Positions 37,631-49,827 are shown, numbered from the stretch's first letter. The stretch: DNA of 64,000 bases from Cryptomeria japonica (GCF_030272615.1 NC_081409.1:614960755-615024754), one strand, 5' to 3'. Notes: generated by a model not told the origin, from the letters alone. Translations and numbers: made by a program.

Positions 37631-38389
37631 TTGCCTCCTGCTCCAGAGAGGCTTGTGTTGGAAGCACCACCCCAAAGTTCAGCTATAGGATATTATGAAG
37701 CTGAACAAAATGATATTCCCCCTTTTGGTGAAGAAGATGCCAATTCGCATCAAGAAGATGATGTGGAGTTGGTTGGTGACTCTAATAGCAGGTTTATGCA
37801 ATATCAAGAAGATGATATGCCAGACACACGTGATGGGGATGTCTTTGCAGTATTCACCTGTTTGCAAGCACAGGAAGCTAAGCCACCTGTCATTACAAAG
37901 AGTGATGATCCTATTCAAATCAAGGACTCTCAATGTTTGCCAATTTCTATTGCGAAGCATGGGACTCCCATACCAAATCCTGCAAAAGACAATGCTATCT
38001 CAATGGATGCCACAAAGGATAAAAGTGTAAGAGATTCCTCGACTACTGTCAATTTTTTTGCACCTGTCAATTCTTCTACACATGGATCGAAGGCTAGTGT
38101 ACCTAATATTTTAAGTTCTCAAAATGAGAATCCAAATCAATCTTTGATGATGAATTCCTTTCAGTCATTTGATATTTTAGACCATGTTAAGAAAACCAAA
38201 ATACAAATGTTTGAGGTTGAATTTTTGAGATCTAATCCAGATCAATTTGACCATTTGGTCAAGTTTGTTAAAGAAAAAGATACTGCCTCTAGTAATCTTC
38301 CTAAGTCTAACTTACTTCAAAATAACTTAGTAACTTCCCCTTCTCCTGTAGAGAAGATAGAACCATTCTACATCTATAAATGGTTATAA
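37631..38389 (+). pseudogene. Gag-to-protease linker of the Tat element
   Basis: A 252-codon frame, acidic at first (GEEDANSHQEDDVELVGD) and later containing FEVEFLRSNPDQFDHLVKFV. Tat-lineage polyproteins carry a similar helix ahead of the protease. No catalytic domain is present. It ends at a stop, and the protease resumes a few bases later in another frame. Confidence 0.55.
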
Positions 38390-38945
38390 GCTTAGTAATT
38401 GTGCAATTGATTCTGGGGCATCTGATAATGTTATGCCGTCAAAAGTTGCCAATGCCCTTGGCTTGACTTTGACCAAAACATTTGGAAGATGTTTCTCTAT
38501 GGATAACAAGCAAGTCCCTTTGATAGGTCAGATCAAGGACACGCAGTTTGCTTTCACTTCATTCCCATAAAAGAAGATTAAGATGACAGTACTGGTAACC
38601 GATGTGCCAGCTTCCTATGGTCTATTGTTGGGAATAAATTTCTGTAGAGATGTTGGGGGTGAGTTAAACATGGATATGACTGAGGCTCGTATTCTTGTTA
38701 AAGGAGTTGTCCAAAAGTTGCTTCCAGAAAAAGAATCAAAATACACCGTTGTCAAGTCTGACGATCAATGGGCAAATATTCTTTTTGAATCGTCAGGTAT
38801 GGGTTATTATTTCATGCATACTGATGATGGTTTAGAGGTGGCTCCTAAGAGTGAAGATGCCATTCCACTAAATGATGTTCCAGTTGATTGTGAAAGTAGT
38901 GTTACGGAATCAGAAATATCTTCAACTTCACAACAAGAAATTATC
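38390..38945 (+). pseudogene. Tat protease (degraded)
   Basis: The active site CAIDSGASDNVMPS is intact (Asp codon at 38409). It is followed by ALGLTLTKTFGRCFSMDN and, after one stop near 38568, by the second half VLVTDVPASYGLLLGINFCRD with the hydrophobic-G-hydrophobic pattern of retropepsins. It would cleave the polyprotein. Confidence 0.8.
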
Positions 38946-38959
38946 GATTTTGATACTGT

Positions 38960-39386
38960 CAGCATTGGTAGTCTAGATGATGTTTGGATGCTAGAATTTG
39001 ATGGTAGATGTTCTTCTACCAGATCAGGAGTCGGTATTGTTTTGGTTTCTCCTAAGGGTAATCTTTTCCCTTTCTCTTTCAAATTGTAGTTTGATAACAC
39101 AAATAACACTGTTGAGTACGAATCACTCCTTCTGGGAATGAATTTTTCTCAGAAGAAGGGAATCAAGAACTTGCATGCTCAAGGAGATGCAAAGTTAATT
39201 GTTTGTCAGGTCTGGCATATATATCAAACTAGGAGCGATAGGCTACGATATTATCGTAACCAAGTTTGGGATTTGATTGAGGCATTCAATGCCTTTGATA
39301 TATCCATTGTCTCTCATGAATTTAATGATAGGGTAGATTCATTGGCAATATCTGCAACTTCTTTGGTTCCTCACAAAGATTTTTGA
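38960..39386 (+). pseudogene. RNase H domain upstream of RT in the Tat element
   Basis: It reads VWMLEFDGRCSSTRSGVGIV (first Asp near 38999), then NTVEYESLLLGM (Glu near 39113). These are followed by LHAQGDAKLIVCQV (Asp near 39187) and finally FNDRVDSLAISA (Asp near 39331). These are the four acidic positions of RNase H, and only one stop (near 39089) interrupts it. The sequence style (LEFDG, GDAKLIVCQ) matches the additional, archaeal-like RNase H of Tat elements. In the layout I know, that domain follows the RT-linked RNase H; here it precedes RT. A conventional RNase H is also present after RT. Confidence 0.75.
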
Positions 39387-39439
39387 GGATCAACTTATGT
39401 TGTTGAGTTAGTTTTCCGGCCAAGTATTCCATACAACTC

Positions 39440-40740
39440 TGATCATTGGAAAGTGTTTAATGATGATCATCATGTAATAATTTTTTTGCAGACTGCTGAC
39501 AATTTTGATGATTTGTACTTTGAAGGTAGTCACTGCCCTTCAAAGTATGCAATTGAAAGTATTGATGCAGAAATGGGAGAAAAATTTCTGCAACTAAAAG
39601 GAAACAAGATTCCCAAGGGTCTAGTTTCTCTAGAAAAGCTTTTTGACAAACATGATTGTTATATTAAAAAGCAACAAAGATCAGCTGCAGGATCAATGGA
39701 ATATGAACAAGTAAACATTGGGACTGAAGACAATCCAAAAATGATCAACATTGGAAAGTGTTGTTCATAAGAAGAAAGGCAGAAATTTGTTGCATTATTG
39801 CAACAATATGTTGACGTCTTGGCATAATCCTATGAAGATCTAAAGTCTTTTCATCCCGAAGAGCTCCTCCATGTTATTCCATGGAAACTAGGTATTACGC
39901 CTTTTTATCAGAAGCAAAGGAAATACAACCCAAAGATCTCTGATACTATCTTCACTGAAGTTCAAAAGATGTTGAAAGCAAGGATAATCTTCCCCATTCA
40001 TCATTCTTCTTGGATAACCAATATTGTACCTGTACGTAAGAAGAATGGTGAGATCCAGATATGCATTGAATTCCAAAATTTGAATCAAGCATCCTTGAAG
40101 GATAATTATCCTTTACCTGTCATGGATCATGTCCTACAAGCTGTTACTAGAGCAGAGATGATGTCCATGTTGGACGGATTTTTGGGTTATAACCAAGTAG
40201 AAGTTCTGGAACAAGATTAGCATAAGACCACATTTACTACACCTTGGGGTACCTTTGCATATCACAGGATGCCTTTTGGATTAATAAATGTGGGAGCGAC
40301 TTTCCAACGTGCAATGGACTTGGCCGTCCGAATTTTTCTTGGTAAGTTCATTGTGGTCTATTTGGATGATTTGATCATTTATTCTAATGAATGTCAAGAT
40401 CATTCCTTTCATCTACAACAAGTCTTAGAGAAATTTCGTTAGCATGGAATTTCCCTCAAACCCAAGAAATCTATTTTTGGGGTTAATTAAGGTAAGTTTC
40501 TTGGGCATATTGTTTTGAAAGAAGGTATAAAAATTGATGCTAAAAGAGTTAAAGCTATTCATGACCTTTCCTTGCCAACTAGTAAGACTGTTGTTCATTC
40601 TTTCTTCGACAAAGTAAATTTCTTGTGAAAATTTATTCCAGACTTTGCTGAACAGACTCGTCAAATAGTTAATATGATGAAAGGTAACTCTCTTTTCAAG
40701 TGGACTCTTGAAGGAAAGAAATCTTTCCATTAGATCAAGG
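39440..40740 (+). pseudogene. Tat reverse transcriptase (degraded)
   Basis: The N-terminal connector is 39453-39770. RT begins near 39880 (YNPKISDTIFTEVQKMLKA), followed by VPVRKKNGEIQICIEFQNLN, LDGFLGYNQVEV, MPFGLINVGATFQRAMD and VVYLDDLIIYS (YLDD box near 40357). Then GHIVLKEGIKIDAKRVKAI marks the thumb. At least five in-frame stops (for example at 40219 and 40441) inactivate it. Copy 1 of the tandem duplication starts inside it at 40534. Confidence 0.85.
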
Positions 40741-40745
40741 AAGCC

Positions 40746-41160
40746 ATGGCAAATTCTCTAGTCTTGGAATGCCTAGATTATACCAAAGAGTTTATCATGT
40801 ATAGGTATACATTAGATCATACTTGTTCGGCTATTCTGATGCAGAAAAATAATGAAGGCATGGAATCACCTATTGCATTTATGAGTCATCCACTAAAGGC
40901 TCATGAGTTGAAATACTCAGAAATGGAGAAGCATGCTTTTGTCGTGGTGAAAGCGGTGAAAAATTTCAGGTTTTATATTCTGAATTCACATGTCATCGCT
41001 CTTGTTCCTGATGCTGTTGTCAAGTTGATTCTGACGCAACAAGAGTTTGGAACTAAAAGGGGCAACTGGGTTGCCAAGATTCAGGAATATGATATGGAAA
41101 TTAAGCCCACTAAGTTGGTTTGTGGAAAAGGTCCATGTCAGTTGATAGCTGAAAACAAAT
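40746..41160 (+). pseudogene. Tat RT-linked RNase H, copy 1
   Basis: MYRYTLDHTCSAILMQKN (first Asp), AFMSHPLKAHELKYSEMEKHAF (Glu) and FRFYILNSHVIAL. This is the normal Gypsy RNase H. The residue usually Asp in the third block (T-D-H) is absent, as it reads NSHVIAL. It is open as part of a 280-codon frame at 40746-41588. Confidence 0.75.
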
Positions 41161-41219
41161 CAATTGATGAAGTGGTGCTGGAAAATGAAGGTATGAATCA
41201 AGATCTTCCCAAGGTTCTA

Positions 41220-42496
41220 TTTTTCAGCACCACCGATGAGTGGTACTTCGACTTGGTATATCTCTTAACATATGGAGACTATCCTGCACATGTGTCATGT
41301 AATGAAAGGCGAACCTTGAAGCTTAAAGTGGTAAATTTTGTCCTATGGGACAATGGTTTGTATAAGAAAGGTCTAGAAGGAAATTTCTTGCATTGCGTAG
41401 ACAAACAAGAACAAGTAAGATTACTTCAAGCTTTCCATGATCTTTCTTGTGGTGGACATTTTTTGCCCCTGTTACTGCACACAAAATCTTGCATGCTAGA
41501 TACTATTGGCCAACATTGTTTAAGGACACATACAGTCGGGTTTGCAAATGTGAGCAATGTCAGCAATTTGTGGGTAAGCCTAAACTAGTTGCACTTCCTC
41601 TTAAACCAGTTGTAATTGAAGAGCCTTTTCAATAGTGGGGATTGGATTTCATTGGACCTGCCAATCCAACATCTAGTGCAGGTCACATATACATTCTCAC
41701 AATGACATATTACTTCACCAAGTGGGTGGAGGCAATCCCAACCAAGCAATCTACCTCGGCGGTGGTTTGTCAATTTTTGAAGGAAAACATCGTTTCAAGG
41801 TTTGGCATTCCTCATAAGATAGTAACTCATAATGCTTCATGTTTTTCATCTTATGAGATAATTGACTTTTGCTTTGATCATTGTATAACTCTTTCACACT
41901 CATCTAACTATTATCCGCAAGGAAATGGTTAGGCTAAGTCAAGCAACAAGAATTTGGTTACTATTATGAGGAAGCTTGTTGATGAGAGACAACGGACTTG
42001 GCATAAAGCTCTTTATGATGTGGTATGGGTAGATCATATAAATCCAAAAAGAGAAATTGGTATGTCACCTTTTCAACTTTTGTATGGGTTGAATGTCGAG
42101 ATTCCAATCATTGTGGAACTTCTAGCGTTAAAGCTCGCCAAGGCCATTGAAGATGAAACCTATCAAGATTCACTAGATAAGCGGATTATGTTTCTTTCTC
42201 AACTGGAAGAAACAAGAGCAGAAGTGGTAGATAGGATTCCTGCACACCAAAGCTAAGTGAAGGAATTGTTTGATAAGAAAACAACTTCCCGTGAGTTCTC
42301 AGTTGGTGATCAAGTCTTGTTATGGGACAAGAAGAGGGAACCAAAGGGTTTGCATGGAAATTTTGACTCCTTATGGAGAGGTCCCATCACTATTCACAAA
42401 ATATGTGGTGAGCATAGATATTTACTTGCATATGTAGATGGTACCCCATTCTCACTACCTCATAGTGGAGAACATTTGAAGCTCTTTACTCAATAG
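41220..42496 (+). pseudogene. Tat integrase, copy 1
   Basis: The zinc-binding part reads DLSCGGHF and, in a shifted frame, RVCKCEQCQQFVGKP. The core reads WGLDFIGPANPT (first Asp). Where the family has T-D-N-G, this copy has VTHNASCF, so the second catalytic Asp has become His. The Glu segment reads QGNG-stop-AKSSNKN, so Glu has become Lys. The C-terminal part (FSVGDQVLLWDKKREPKG, FDSLWRGPITI) and a stop at 42496 follow. Confidence 0.8.
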
Positions 42497-42501
42497 GGAG
42501 C

Positions 42502-44469
42502 TTGATGCTGAAAGAGTAAAAGCTATTCATGACCTTTCCTTGCCAACTAGTAAGAGTGCTGTTCATTCTTTCTTCGACAAAGTAAATTTCTTGTGAAGAT
42601 TTATTCCAGACTTTGCTGAACAGACTCATCACATAGTTAATATGATGAAAGGTAATTCTCTTTTCAAGTGGACTCTTGAAGGAAAGAAATCTTTCCATCA
42701 GATCAAGGAAGCCATGGCAAATTCTCGAGTCTTGGTATGCCCAGATTATACCAAAGAGTTTATCATGTATAGGTATGCATCAGATCATACTTGTTTGGCT
42801 ATTTTGATGCAGAAAAATAATGAAGGCATGGAATCACTTATTGCATTTATAAGTTATCCACTAAAGGCTTATGAGTTGAAATACTCAGAAATGGAGAAGC
42901 ATGCTTTTGTCGTGGTGAAAGCGGTGAAAAATTTCAGGTTTTATATTCTAAATTCACATGTCATCGGTCTTGTTCCTAATGTTGTTGTCAAGTCTATTCT
43001 AACGCAACAAGAGTTTGGAACTAAAAGGGGCAATTGGGTTGCCAAGATTTAGGAATATGATATGGAAATTAAGCCCACTAAGTTGGTTTGTGGAAAAGGT
43101 ATATGTCAGTTGATAGCTGACAACAAATCAATTGATGAAGTGGTGCTGGAAAATGAAGGTATGAATAAGGATCTTCCCAAGGTTCTATTTGTCAGCACCA
43201 CTGATGAGTGGTACTCCGACTTGGCATATCTCTTAACATATGGAGACTGTCCTGCACATGTGTCATGTAATGAAAGGCGAACCTTGAAGCTTAAAGCAGT
43301 AAATTTTGTCATATGGGACAATGGTTTGTATAAGAAAGGTCTAGAAGGAAATTTCTTGCATTGTGTAGACAAACAAGAACAAGTAAGATTACTTCAAGCT
43401 TTCCATGATCTTTCTTGTGGTGGACATTTTTCTGCCCCTGTTACTGCACACAAAATCTTGCATGCTAGATAATATTGGCCAACATTGTTTAAGGACACAT
43501 ACAGTCGGGTTCGCAAATGTGAGCAATGTCAGCAATTTGTGGGTAAGCCTAAACTAGCTGCACTTCCTCTTAACCAGTTGTAATTGAAGAGCCTTTTCAA
43601 TAGTGGGGATTGGATTTCATCGGACCTGTCAATCCAACATCTAGTGCAGGTCACATATACATTCTCACAATGACAGATTACTTCACCAAGTGGGTGGAGG
43701 CAATCCCAACCAAGCAATCTACCTCGGCGGTGGTTTGTCAATTTTTGAAGGAAAACATCGTTTCAAGGTTTGGCATTCCTCATAAGATAGTAACTCATAA
43801 TGCTTCATGTTTTTCATCTTATGAGATAATTGAATTTTGCTTTGATCATGGTATTACTCTTTCATAGTCCTTTGACTATTATCCACAAGGAAATGGTCAG
43901 GCCGAGTCAAGCAACAAGAATATGGTTACTATTATGAGGAAGCTTGTTGATGAGAGACAACAGACTTGGCATAAAACTCTTTATGATGCACTATGGGAGG
44001 ATCGTATAACTCTAAAAAGAGAAATCGGTATGTCACCTTTTCAACTTTTGTATGGGTTGAATGCCGAGATTCCAATCACTATGGAACTTCCAGCATTAAA
44101 GCTCACCAAGGCTATTGAAATGAAGCCTATCAAGATTCATTGGATAAGTGGATTATGTTTCTTTCTCAGCTGGAAGAAACAAGAGCATAAGTGGTAGATA
44201 GGATTGTTGCACACCAAAGCTAAGTGAAGGCATTGTTTTATAAGAAAACAACTTCCCACGAGTTCTCAGTTGGTGATCAAGTCTTGTTATGGGACAAGAG
44301 GAGGGAACCAAAGGGTTTGCATGGAAAGTTTGACTCCTCCTTATGGAGAGGTCCCTTCACTACTCAAAATATGTTGTGAGCATAACTATTTACTTGCATA
44401 TGCTGATGGTACCCTGTTCTCACTACGTCATAGTGGAGAACATTTGAAGCTCTTTACTCAATAGGGAGC
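42502..44469 (+). repeat. Tandem duplication in Tat pol, copy 2
   Basis: Direct repeat of 40534-42501 with the same overall length. Hand count over 355 bp gives 14 differences, about 4%. The junction is CAATAGGGAGC|TTGATGCT. It includes a second RNase H (42642-43052), zinc domain and integrase core (43610-43867). Confidence 0.9.
42642..44464 (+). pseudogene. Tat RNase H and integrase, copy 2 (degraded)
   Basis: Same domains as copy 1. It also reads VTHNASCF at the second Asp position. The Glu segment is better preserved here (QGNGQAESSNKNM, Glu retained). The zinc part is LSCGGHFSAPVTAHKILHAR then a stop. A stop at 43867 interrupts the core, and the C-terminal part is shifted from 44150 on. 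Confidence 0.8.
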
Positions 44470-44633
44470 AATGTAAAGGAGGTTGTACTTTTTTTTTGTT
44501 TGTAAAATATGCATATTATTTTCTTTTCAAGTCATTTCATCGCTTGACTCTATAGCCCAATGGATACAGGCACTCGGAGTTCTGGATTCTACAAGCTTCA
44601 AGTGGTGCAACTTGTTCCCCAGTCAGAGCCAGC
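44470..44633 (+). other. Tat 3' untranslated stretch before the right LTR
   Basis: Short T-rich non-coding sequence. No clear polypurine tract is seen directly before 44634, which is unexpected. The LTR limit is instead fixed by homology with 31333 and by the target-site duplication. Confidence 0.5.
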
Positions 44634-44804
44634 TGTTTCCTCAATTTTAGCATGGTCAAAATCATGAGGCAACCCTACAAAACTGGTCTGTTTTGTACCT
44701 TATGACCTCTAGGAGAGCTCGATCGACTCCGTCGTTTAGCTCATTTAGCTTTTTCATTTTTCATTTTTAGTGTTTTCTAATTTTTTTTCAAAGTCTCTAG
44801 TTTT

Positions 44805-45870
44805 ACCTGTAGGTCGGACTTTAAAATCTGACCTATAGGGACTTTCTTTGCAAAGTTCTGTGCACATCAGACTTTAAAGGTCGATGTGCACATGTTTGGT
44901 TTTTATCCTGCAGATTGGACTTTAAAGTTCGACCTGCAGGTAGTCTTCCCCTATAGTTCGGACTTTAAAGTCTGACCTGTAGGTTGTCTAGTCAGAAAAG
45001 TGCATGTTGGACTTTAAAGTCCGACTTGCAAAAGTTTTAGCCTGCATGGCACTGCGTTTTTAGTAATTAATGCAGCATTTATTGTTAATTAAGGGGTTTA
45101 TTTAATTGATTTTGCATTTCATTTCTTCATTATTGTTTATGTTTTTCCTTCTCTGCGCATGTCCTCCTCCATTTTTGCTTGCCAATCTTGTGGATTTGTC
45201 GCGTCTTCATCGAATTTTTCCTCTCATTTTGGCGGAAAAGGTAGGTTTGTGTTTTCGTTTTGGATTTTCCTTTTTCTTCACGTTTTGCATTTTTTCCCTT
45301 TGTTTCTCTCTACCTTATTTGGTTTTGTCGCTTCTTATTTGTCTAGTGGTGTCTTTTGAGGGTAATCAGACTTTTAAGTCTGATTTCCCTCCTAGTCTTA
45401 TCTTTCTCCAACCTACATGATGGGGTTTGAAACCCGATCTGCAGCTGTATGGAGCCCTCTTCACATATTGGGCTTTAAAGTCTGATATGCAGGAGGGTAA
45501 CCTTTGCATATCGGACTTTAAAATCCGATACACGAAGAGGAGAGGATTTGATTGACATGTCAGGTTTCAAAACCTGACATGTCAATCAATCATTTTTTCC
45601 CAATCAGCACATCGGACTTTAAAGTCCGATGTGTTGGTTTTTTCAAAATTTTTTACCCTTGCACATCGGACTTTAAAGTCCGATGTGCTAATGATCTTCC
45701 TCGGATTGCACATCGGACTTTAAAGTGCAATGTGCTGATGACTTACCCAAAATTGCACATCAGACTTTAAAGTCTGGTGTGCAGATTAAGATGTATATCC
45801 TTGCACATCGGACATTAAAGTTTGATGTGCGAATTTTATTTTCTAAAGAGCATGTCATACTTTTTCCCCT
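44805..45870. repeat. Palindrome array in the right Tat LTR
   Basis: Same design as 31495-32600. Several units are perfect: 45661-45688 is a 28 bp perfect palindrome with arms GCACATCGGA, and 45608-45633 is a 26 bp one. 45552-45585 is a 16 bp perfect inverted repeat with a 2-base spacer and a GGTTT-type core. Together with the left array this shows the ancestral units were near-perfect. Confidence 0.92.
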
Positions 45871-46002
45871 GACCTCCTATTTTTGGTAGTTTTACACCTA
45901 AGCCTGTTCTGAGTTCGATTTTTTCGATCCGATTGAGAAAAAATGATTTTGATGATGATGATAACTATCAAAAGAGCTAATGCTTAGTGTTGAATGCAGT
46001 CA

Positions 46003-48913
46003 TCATGATTGTCAAAGCTCCCTCAAGATAAATCTGAGCCTTCCACGATTCAGTTGGAATCTTTTTTGGGTAAAACATCAACGAAAAAGATTAAGTACAA
46101 GTATGATAAGTACTTGAATATGTACCTAGAGAGTTCAGTGGACTCAAATATCAAGGAGATCAGAGATACTGAGATTGAACATGTCAGTATGTAGGAATTT
46201 ATTGACCGAGTTGAGAAAGCCTCTACTTGCCTAACCAATCTAATCAAATCTGAGTTGCATAAATATGTATCTTTCTCGGTTGCAGCTCATGATCCGGAAT
46301 TTGTACTTGCTGTAGCAGATCACTTTGACCCAAATACAAGATAGGTAAAGGACGCTGATTAGAATGTTATCATGACTCTGGATAGTGTATTTTTCAATAG
46401 TGCCTTGAAAGGCTCTCAAGTTGAAGAGGTAGCTGACATTTCTCAAGAAAGTGCTTAAGAGTACTATGAGAAAAATGAGGCTAAATGCAAGAAAGTGGTC
46501 AATATTATGTACCTCTCTGCTACTAGACATTCCACTACCACAAGATGGCACAAGTTCTTCCACATGAGTGACTTCAATGAGGAATACAACGAAATGGTCA
46601 CCATGTTGTCAAGAGTGAAGGGGCTAAAAGACTCATTACTTTCAAACCTGGATGTGTTACTACATGAATATATTCAGGAAAGGGGCTACAAGAATCGACT
46701 GGGGTGAACAGATCAGCAATGCACTCTGTGCTCAATTGAAGGAGGTCAAAGTAACACTAAAATTTTACATGATCTCATACTTGGTTTATGCAGCTGCTTC
46801 TATGAGGCAATATCTAGGTATTATCTACCAAAGGTGATAGGAGATTGGTGCCTGTCTGGGAGTATTATGATCAACTTACCATCAAGAATCAAGGTAACCA
46901 CTTTAGAAGAGTTAATGATGCCTTCTATGCTATATGGAAGTGCATGTTTGATAAGATCCTATAGAAGCAGAGATTCTCCGATGCTTCTTATAACAGGGTA
47001 TCTCACTTCGGATGTGTTTTCCTTCAATTCCCTACATTCACTTACATTCGAATTGGATGTTTCTCAAGTGAGCCTTTTATTCTACCAAGGTTTCCTTCTA
47101 ATAAGATCATTCTCATGGAGTTGTGCAGACAACTAATTTATGTGCATGAAAAGGAATCACAAGCACATAAGATTGGGTTGAAGTTCCCAGAATCAATCGG
47201 TAGGTACTGAATCCTAACCAACCCTAAAGCCAAGAACATGGAGGAAGAAATACAATGGAATACTATGAGAAGATTCAAGGCACGAAACAATTTTGACTTT
47301 CATGGCATAAAGAACAAACTCAAGAGGAATTAGACCCATGTCTATAGGTTTGAAGATGTATGCGTGGACTATCAGAATGAAGAAGATATAAGAAGGATGG
47401 ATTTTAGTCGGCTTACCCTAGAACAGATTGAAAACTTGGATTTAGCAAAAATCCCAATGACCATGGAAGACATGGATTGCAATCTATAGTGAACTTACTT
47501 GTTACTACAATCATAACATTCTTTCTACCATTGGTAAGTATTGAGGTTGCATCCACAACACCTTCAATTCTCTCATCTGTAACTAAAGAGATGTCAGCAG
47601 CAGCAACTGTTGCAACATCGACAGGTGTCCCACAAGATACTTCAACATTGATTCCAATGACAACACTCATAACTACTGGAAGCTCCAGTCAACCTGCTCT
47701 CAAAATCATAACTAAAGATTATCAAGGAGCTACTACTCCATCAACCAATCTAGAATTACCACCTTGGATGGAAGTAGTGGCCCCTACGAGGAAAAAATAG
47801 GTAATTTCTCTAGATGAGTTTGATTTTGAGCAGTTGGTTCATCCGAAACCTAAGGGAACAAAGAAGCCAAAGACGGTATCTCGGGTGCTAGTAGACCCGA
47901 CTTCTAAGAGAAAGTATGCTGAGGTTATGGTGCCATCATCAGATAAAGATAAAGGCAACATACAACCCAAGGATTACACCATGCAAACCATAGAGCTCGT
48001 GGTGGAAACATATGAGAGTATTAAGTTGGATTCTCAGATAGCTTTCAACTCTTTGTTACGAAGATTTGATCAAGAGAGGGATGAGAAGAACGAATTGAAG
48101 CAGGAATGTGAACAATTGACCAATGTTCTTCTGAAGGTCATACAATCTTCTCAGGAAGTTGAGCTCATAGGATCCTCAATGGACACTGAAGCTCTAAAGA
48201 AAATTGAACATGTAGGAGCCAAGGGCCGAGTGATGGATGAGTGGATTTCATGGCTAAGGTCAGAAGGCTCTCATCTTCTAAGTTCAATAGTTGGACTATT
48301 GGTAGATTTTGTAGTAATCCAATGTCAAATGCAAGAACTCAAAACTTCATTATTGCAGGAGATTGAGGAAGTTGAGAAAAGTACAACCCTTCGGAGCAAG
48401 ATGGAGGACTTAAGGATAGATGTCCTTGTTGAAAATAAGGTAATTCCTATAAGGGAAAAGTATATCCAGATTTTGTCATTATTATCTCATAAGAAAGAGA
48501 CAATAAGGTTGATGATTGCGGAGCTGGACCGAGAGAAGAAGGAAGGTGATGACGAGATTGATCTCATTTTTGCCAAAGTATCCGATCTTCCTGGTTATTT
48601 ATATGATGGCAATCAAAATCTCGTTACTGGTGAAGCTATTAGACAAGAATTCCTTTCTCTAATGGATCATTGCATGGGACAAGATTTCTCACTTGACAGA
48701 TTTGATAAGTTACTGGAGATTTAGGTCAGTTTTGAAGTCCTTGCATCCATGTTGAAGGATGTAAAAAAGAAACAGGTAAAGATTGAAGATGCAATTTCCC
48801 CTATTCTCATGATCACAAGTTCTACCCCAATGCCGGATGAAGCAGAGATGAAAGCCATCCTGACTAAGTTCGAAGAGTTCCATAAATCAAACGAGGAGGA
48901 GAAAGATGAGTAA
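46003..48913 (+). pseudogene. LTR-resident ORF of the Tat element, right copy (degraded)
   Basis: The order is as in the left LTR. The longest open part is 47834-48724 (296 codons): KYAEVMVPSSDKDKGN, then a Glu/Lys-rich coiled-coil stretch and an acidic end. After one stop at 48722 the frame continues ASMLKDVKKKQVKIEDA to a final stop at 48911. This fixes the true C-terminus, which the left copy has lost. The start codon of the N-terminal frame (MSKLPQDKSEPST) has become TTG here; it is ATG on the left. Confidence 0.7.
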
Positions 48914-49827
48914 AGCGTCCTCTTTTAGCTTTTTCTTTTTGTGCAGTTGCATCATTAGATGCTGTTATTTTTCTTGCAACTACACATTTTCCTTATGCTG
49001 TAGTTGTAGTAAAGTGCGACTGTACAGTTGAATTAGTCAACTGTGCCCACTTTTTCTCCATTATTTTCCTATTTAAGGAGGACCTCATTTGTAAATATTT
49101 ATCTTTTTCATGCTAAGCAAAACTCTGTAGAATTTTTACCTCAACTAAGATTTTGGGCTTTTGTTGTGAAGATTCTATCAAGAAAATAAAGAAAACAATT
49201 TTGTTGATCTCAAACTTTGTGTTGTGTCAAGAAAATTGTTTATACGATTTAATGTTCTTATGTCCATTAATTATATATGTTCTTTACTTCTTTGATATTG
49301 AAGTTAATGTTATGTGGGTAAAAGAGCTCCTGAGTCGTGTAAGTAGACTGTGTGCTCCTAGCATATTTGGGAAATCTTTTGATAAATTAAGTAATTATTG
49401 GTAGGCTTTGTATTACTTTAATTACTTTTAGTTTAAAGTATTAGGAATTCATACTTGAAGACTTTGATCTGCTAGTTAAATTTATAACTTTTTGTAATAA
49501 TCAGTTTGAGTTAGTATTACATTCAAGAGAGACTTTGTGCTACTTGATTGTAAGTTTTAGAGTAAGTTGTTAGATTCATTGTTCTTTTCTTTAAGTATCC
49601 AAAATGATAGAGAAATTGTAGCAAGGTAGAGGGAGAATACATAGACTCAAAAAAAAGAGAGTTATATGCCCAATACCAACCCACAGATTTTGATTTCTTA
49701 TTAATTAGAGAAAAAATTTCAAAGGGAACCTCCCCTTGATGAGAGGAGAGATTAATTTCTCAACATTGCTGTGTGTGAATTATATATTTTGCCATTGGTA
49801 TGCTGGTGACAAAATATTCACCCAACA

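Larger units (their letters stand above)
40534..42501 (+). repeat. Tandem duplication in Tat pol, copy 1
   Basis: The 1968 bp unit starts TTGATGCT. It covers the end of RT, RNase H and integrase. The copy ends CAATAGGGAGC. Confidence 0.9.
31333..49827 (+). mobile_element. Tat-type Gypsy element with giant LTRs (18.5 kb)
   Basis: It is flanked by aaact on both sides. The LTRs are 5155 and 5194 bp, among the longest LTR sizes known; Ogre/Tat elements are the usual holders. The primer-binding site after the left LTR reads TGGCGACTCTGCTGGGGA, the form I associate with Tat/Ogre. The internal order is gag, protease with DSGAS, an RNase H domain, RT (YLDD), a second RNase H, then integrase, after which the RT-end/RNase H/integrase part is repeated in tandem. 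The coding regions are full of stops and frameshifts. It is the innermost and so the last insertion of the nest. Confidence 0.9.
44634..49827 (+). repeat. 3' LTR of the Tat element
   Basis: It starts TGTTTCCTCAA and ends TTCACCCAACA. It contains the palindrome array (44805-45870) and the right copy of the LTR-resident ORF. It lacks about 730 bp near 47478 that the left LTR has, but keeps about 800 bp (48573-49370) that the left one lost. Confidence 0.88.

Noticed and set aside
42502-44469. A second, independent Tat element fragment
   Set aside because: It starts and ends inside the same element at matching positions with the same unit length, and has no LTR or duplication of its own.
31333-49827. 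Two tandem gene clusters with similar 5 kb ends
   Set aside because: The two 5 kb blocks are LTRs: they have TG..CA-type ends, a primer site next to the left one, and an exact 5 bp duplication outside.
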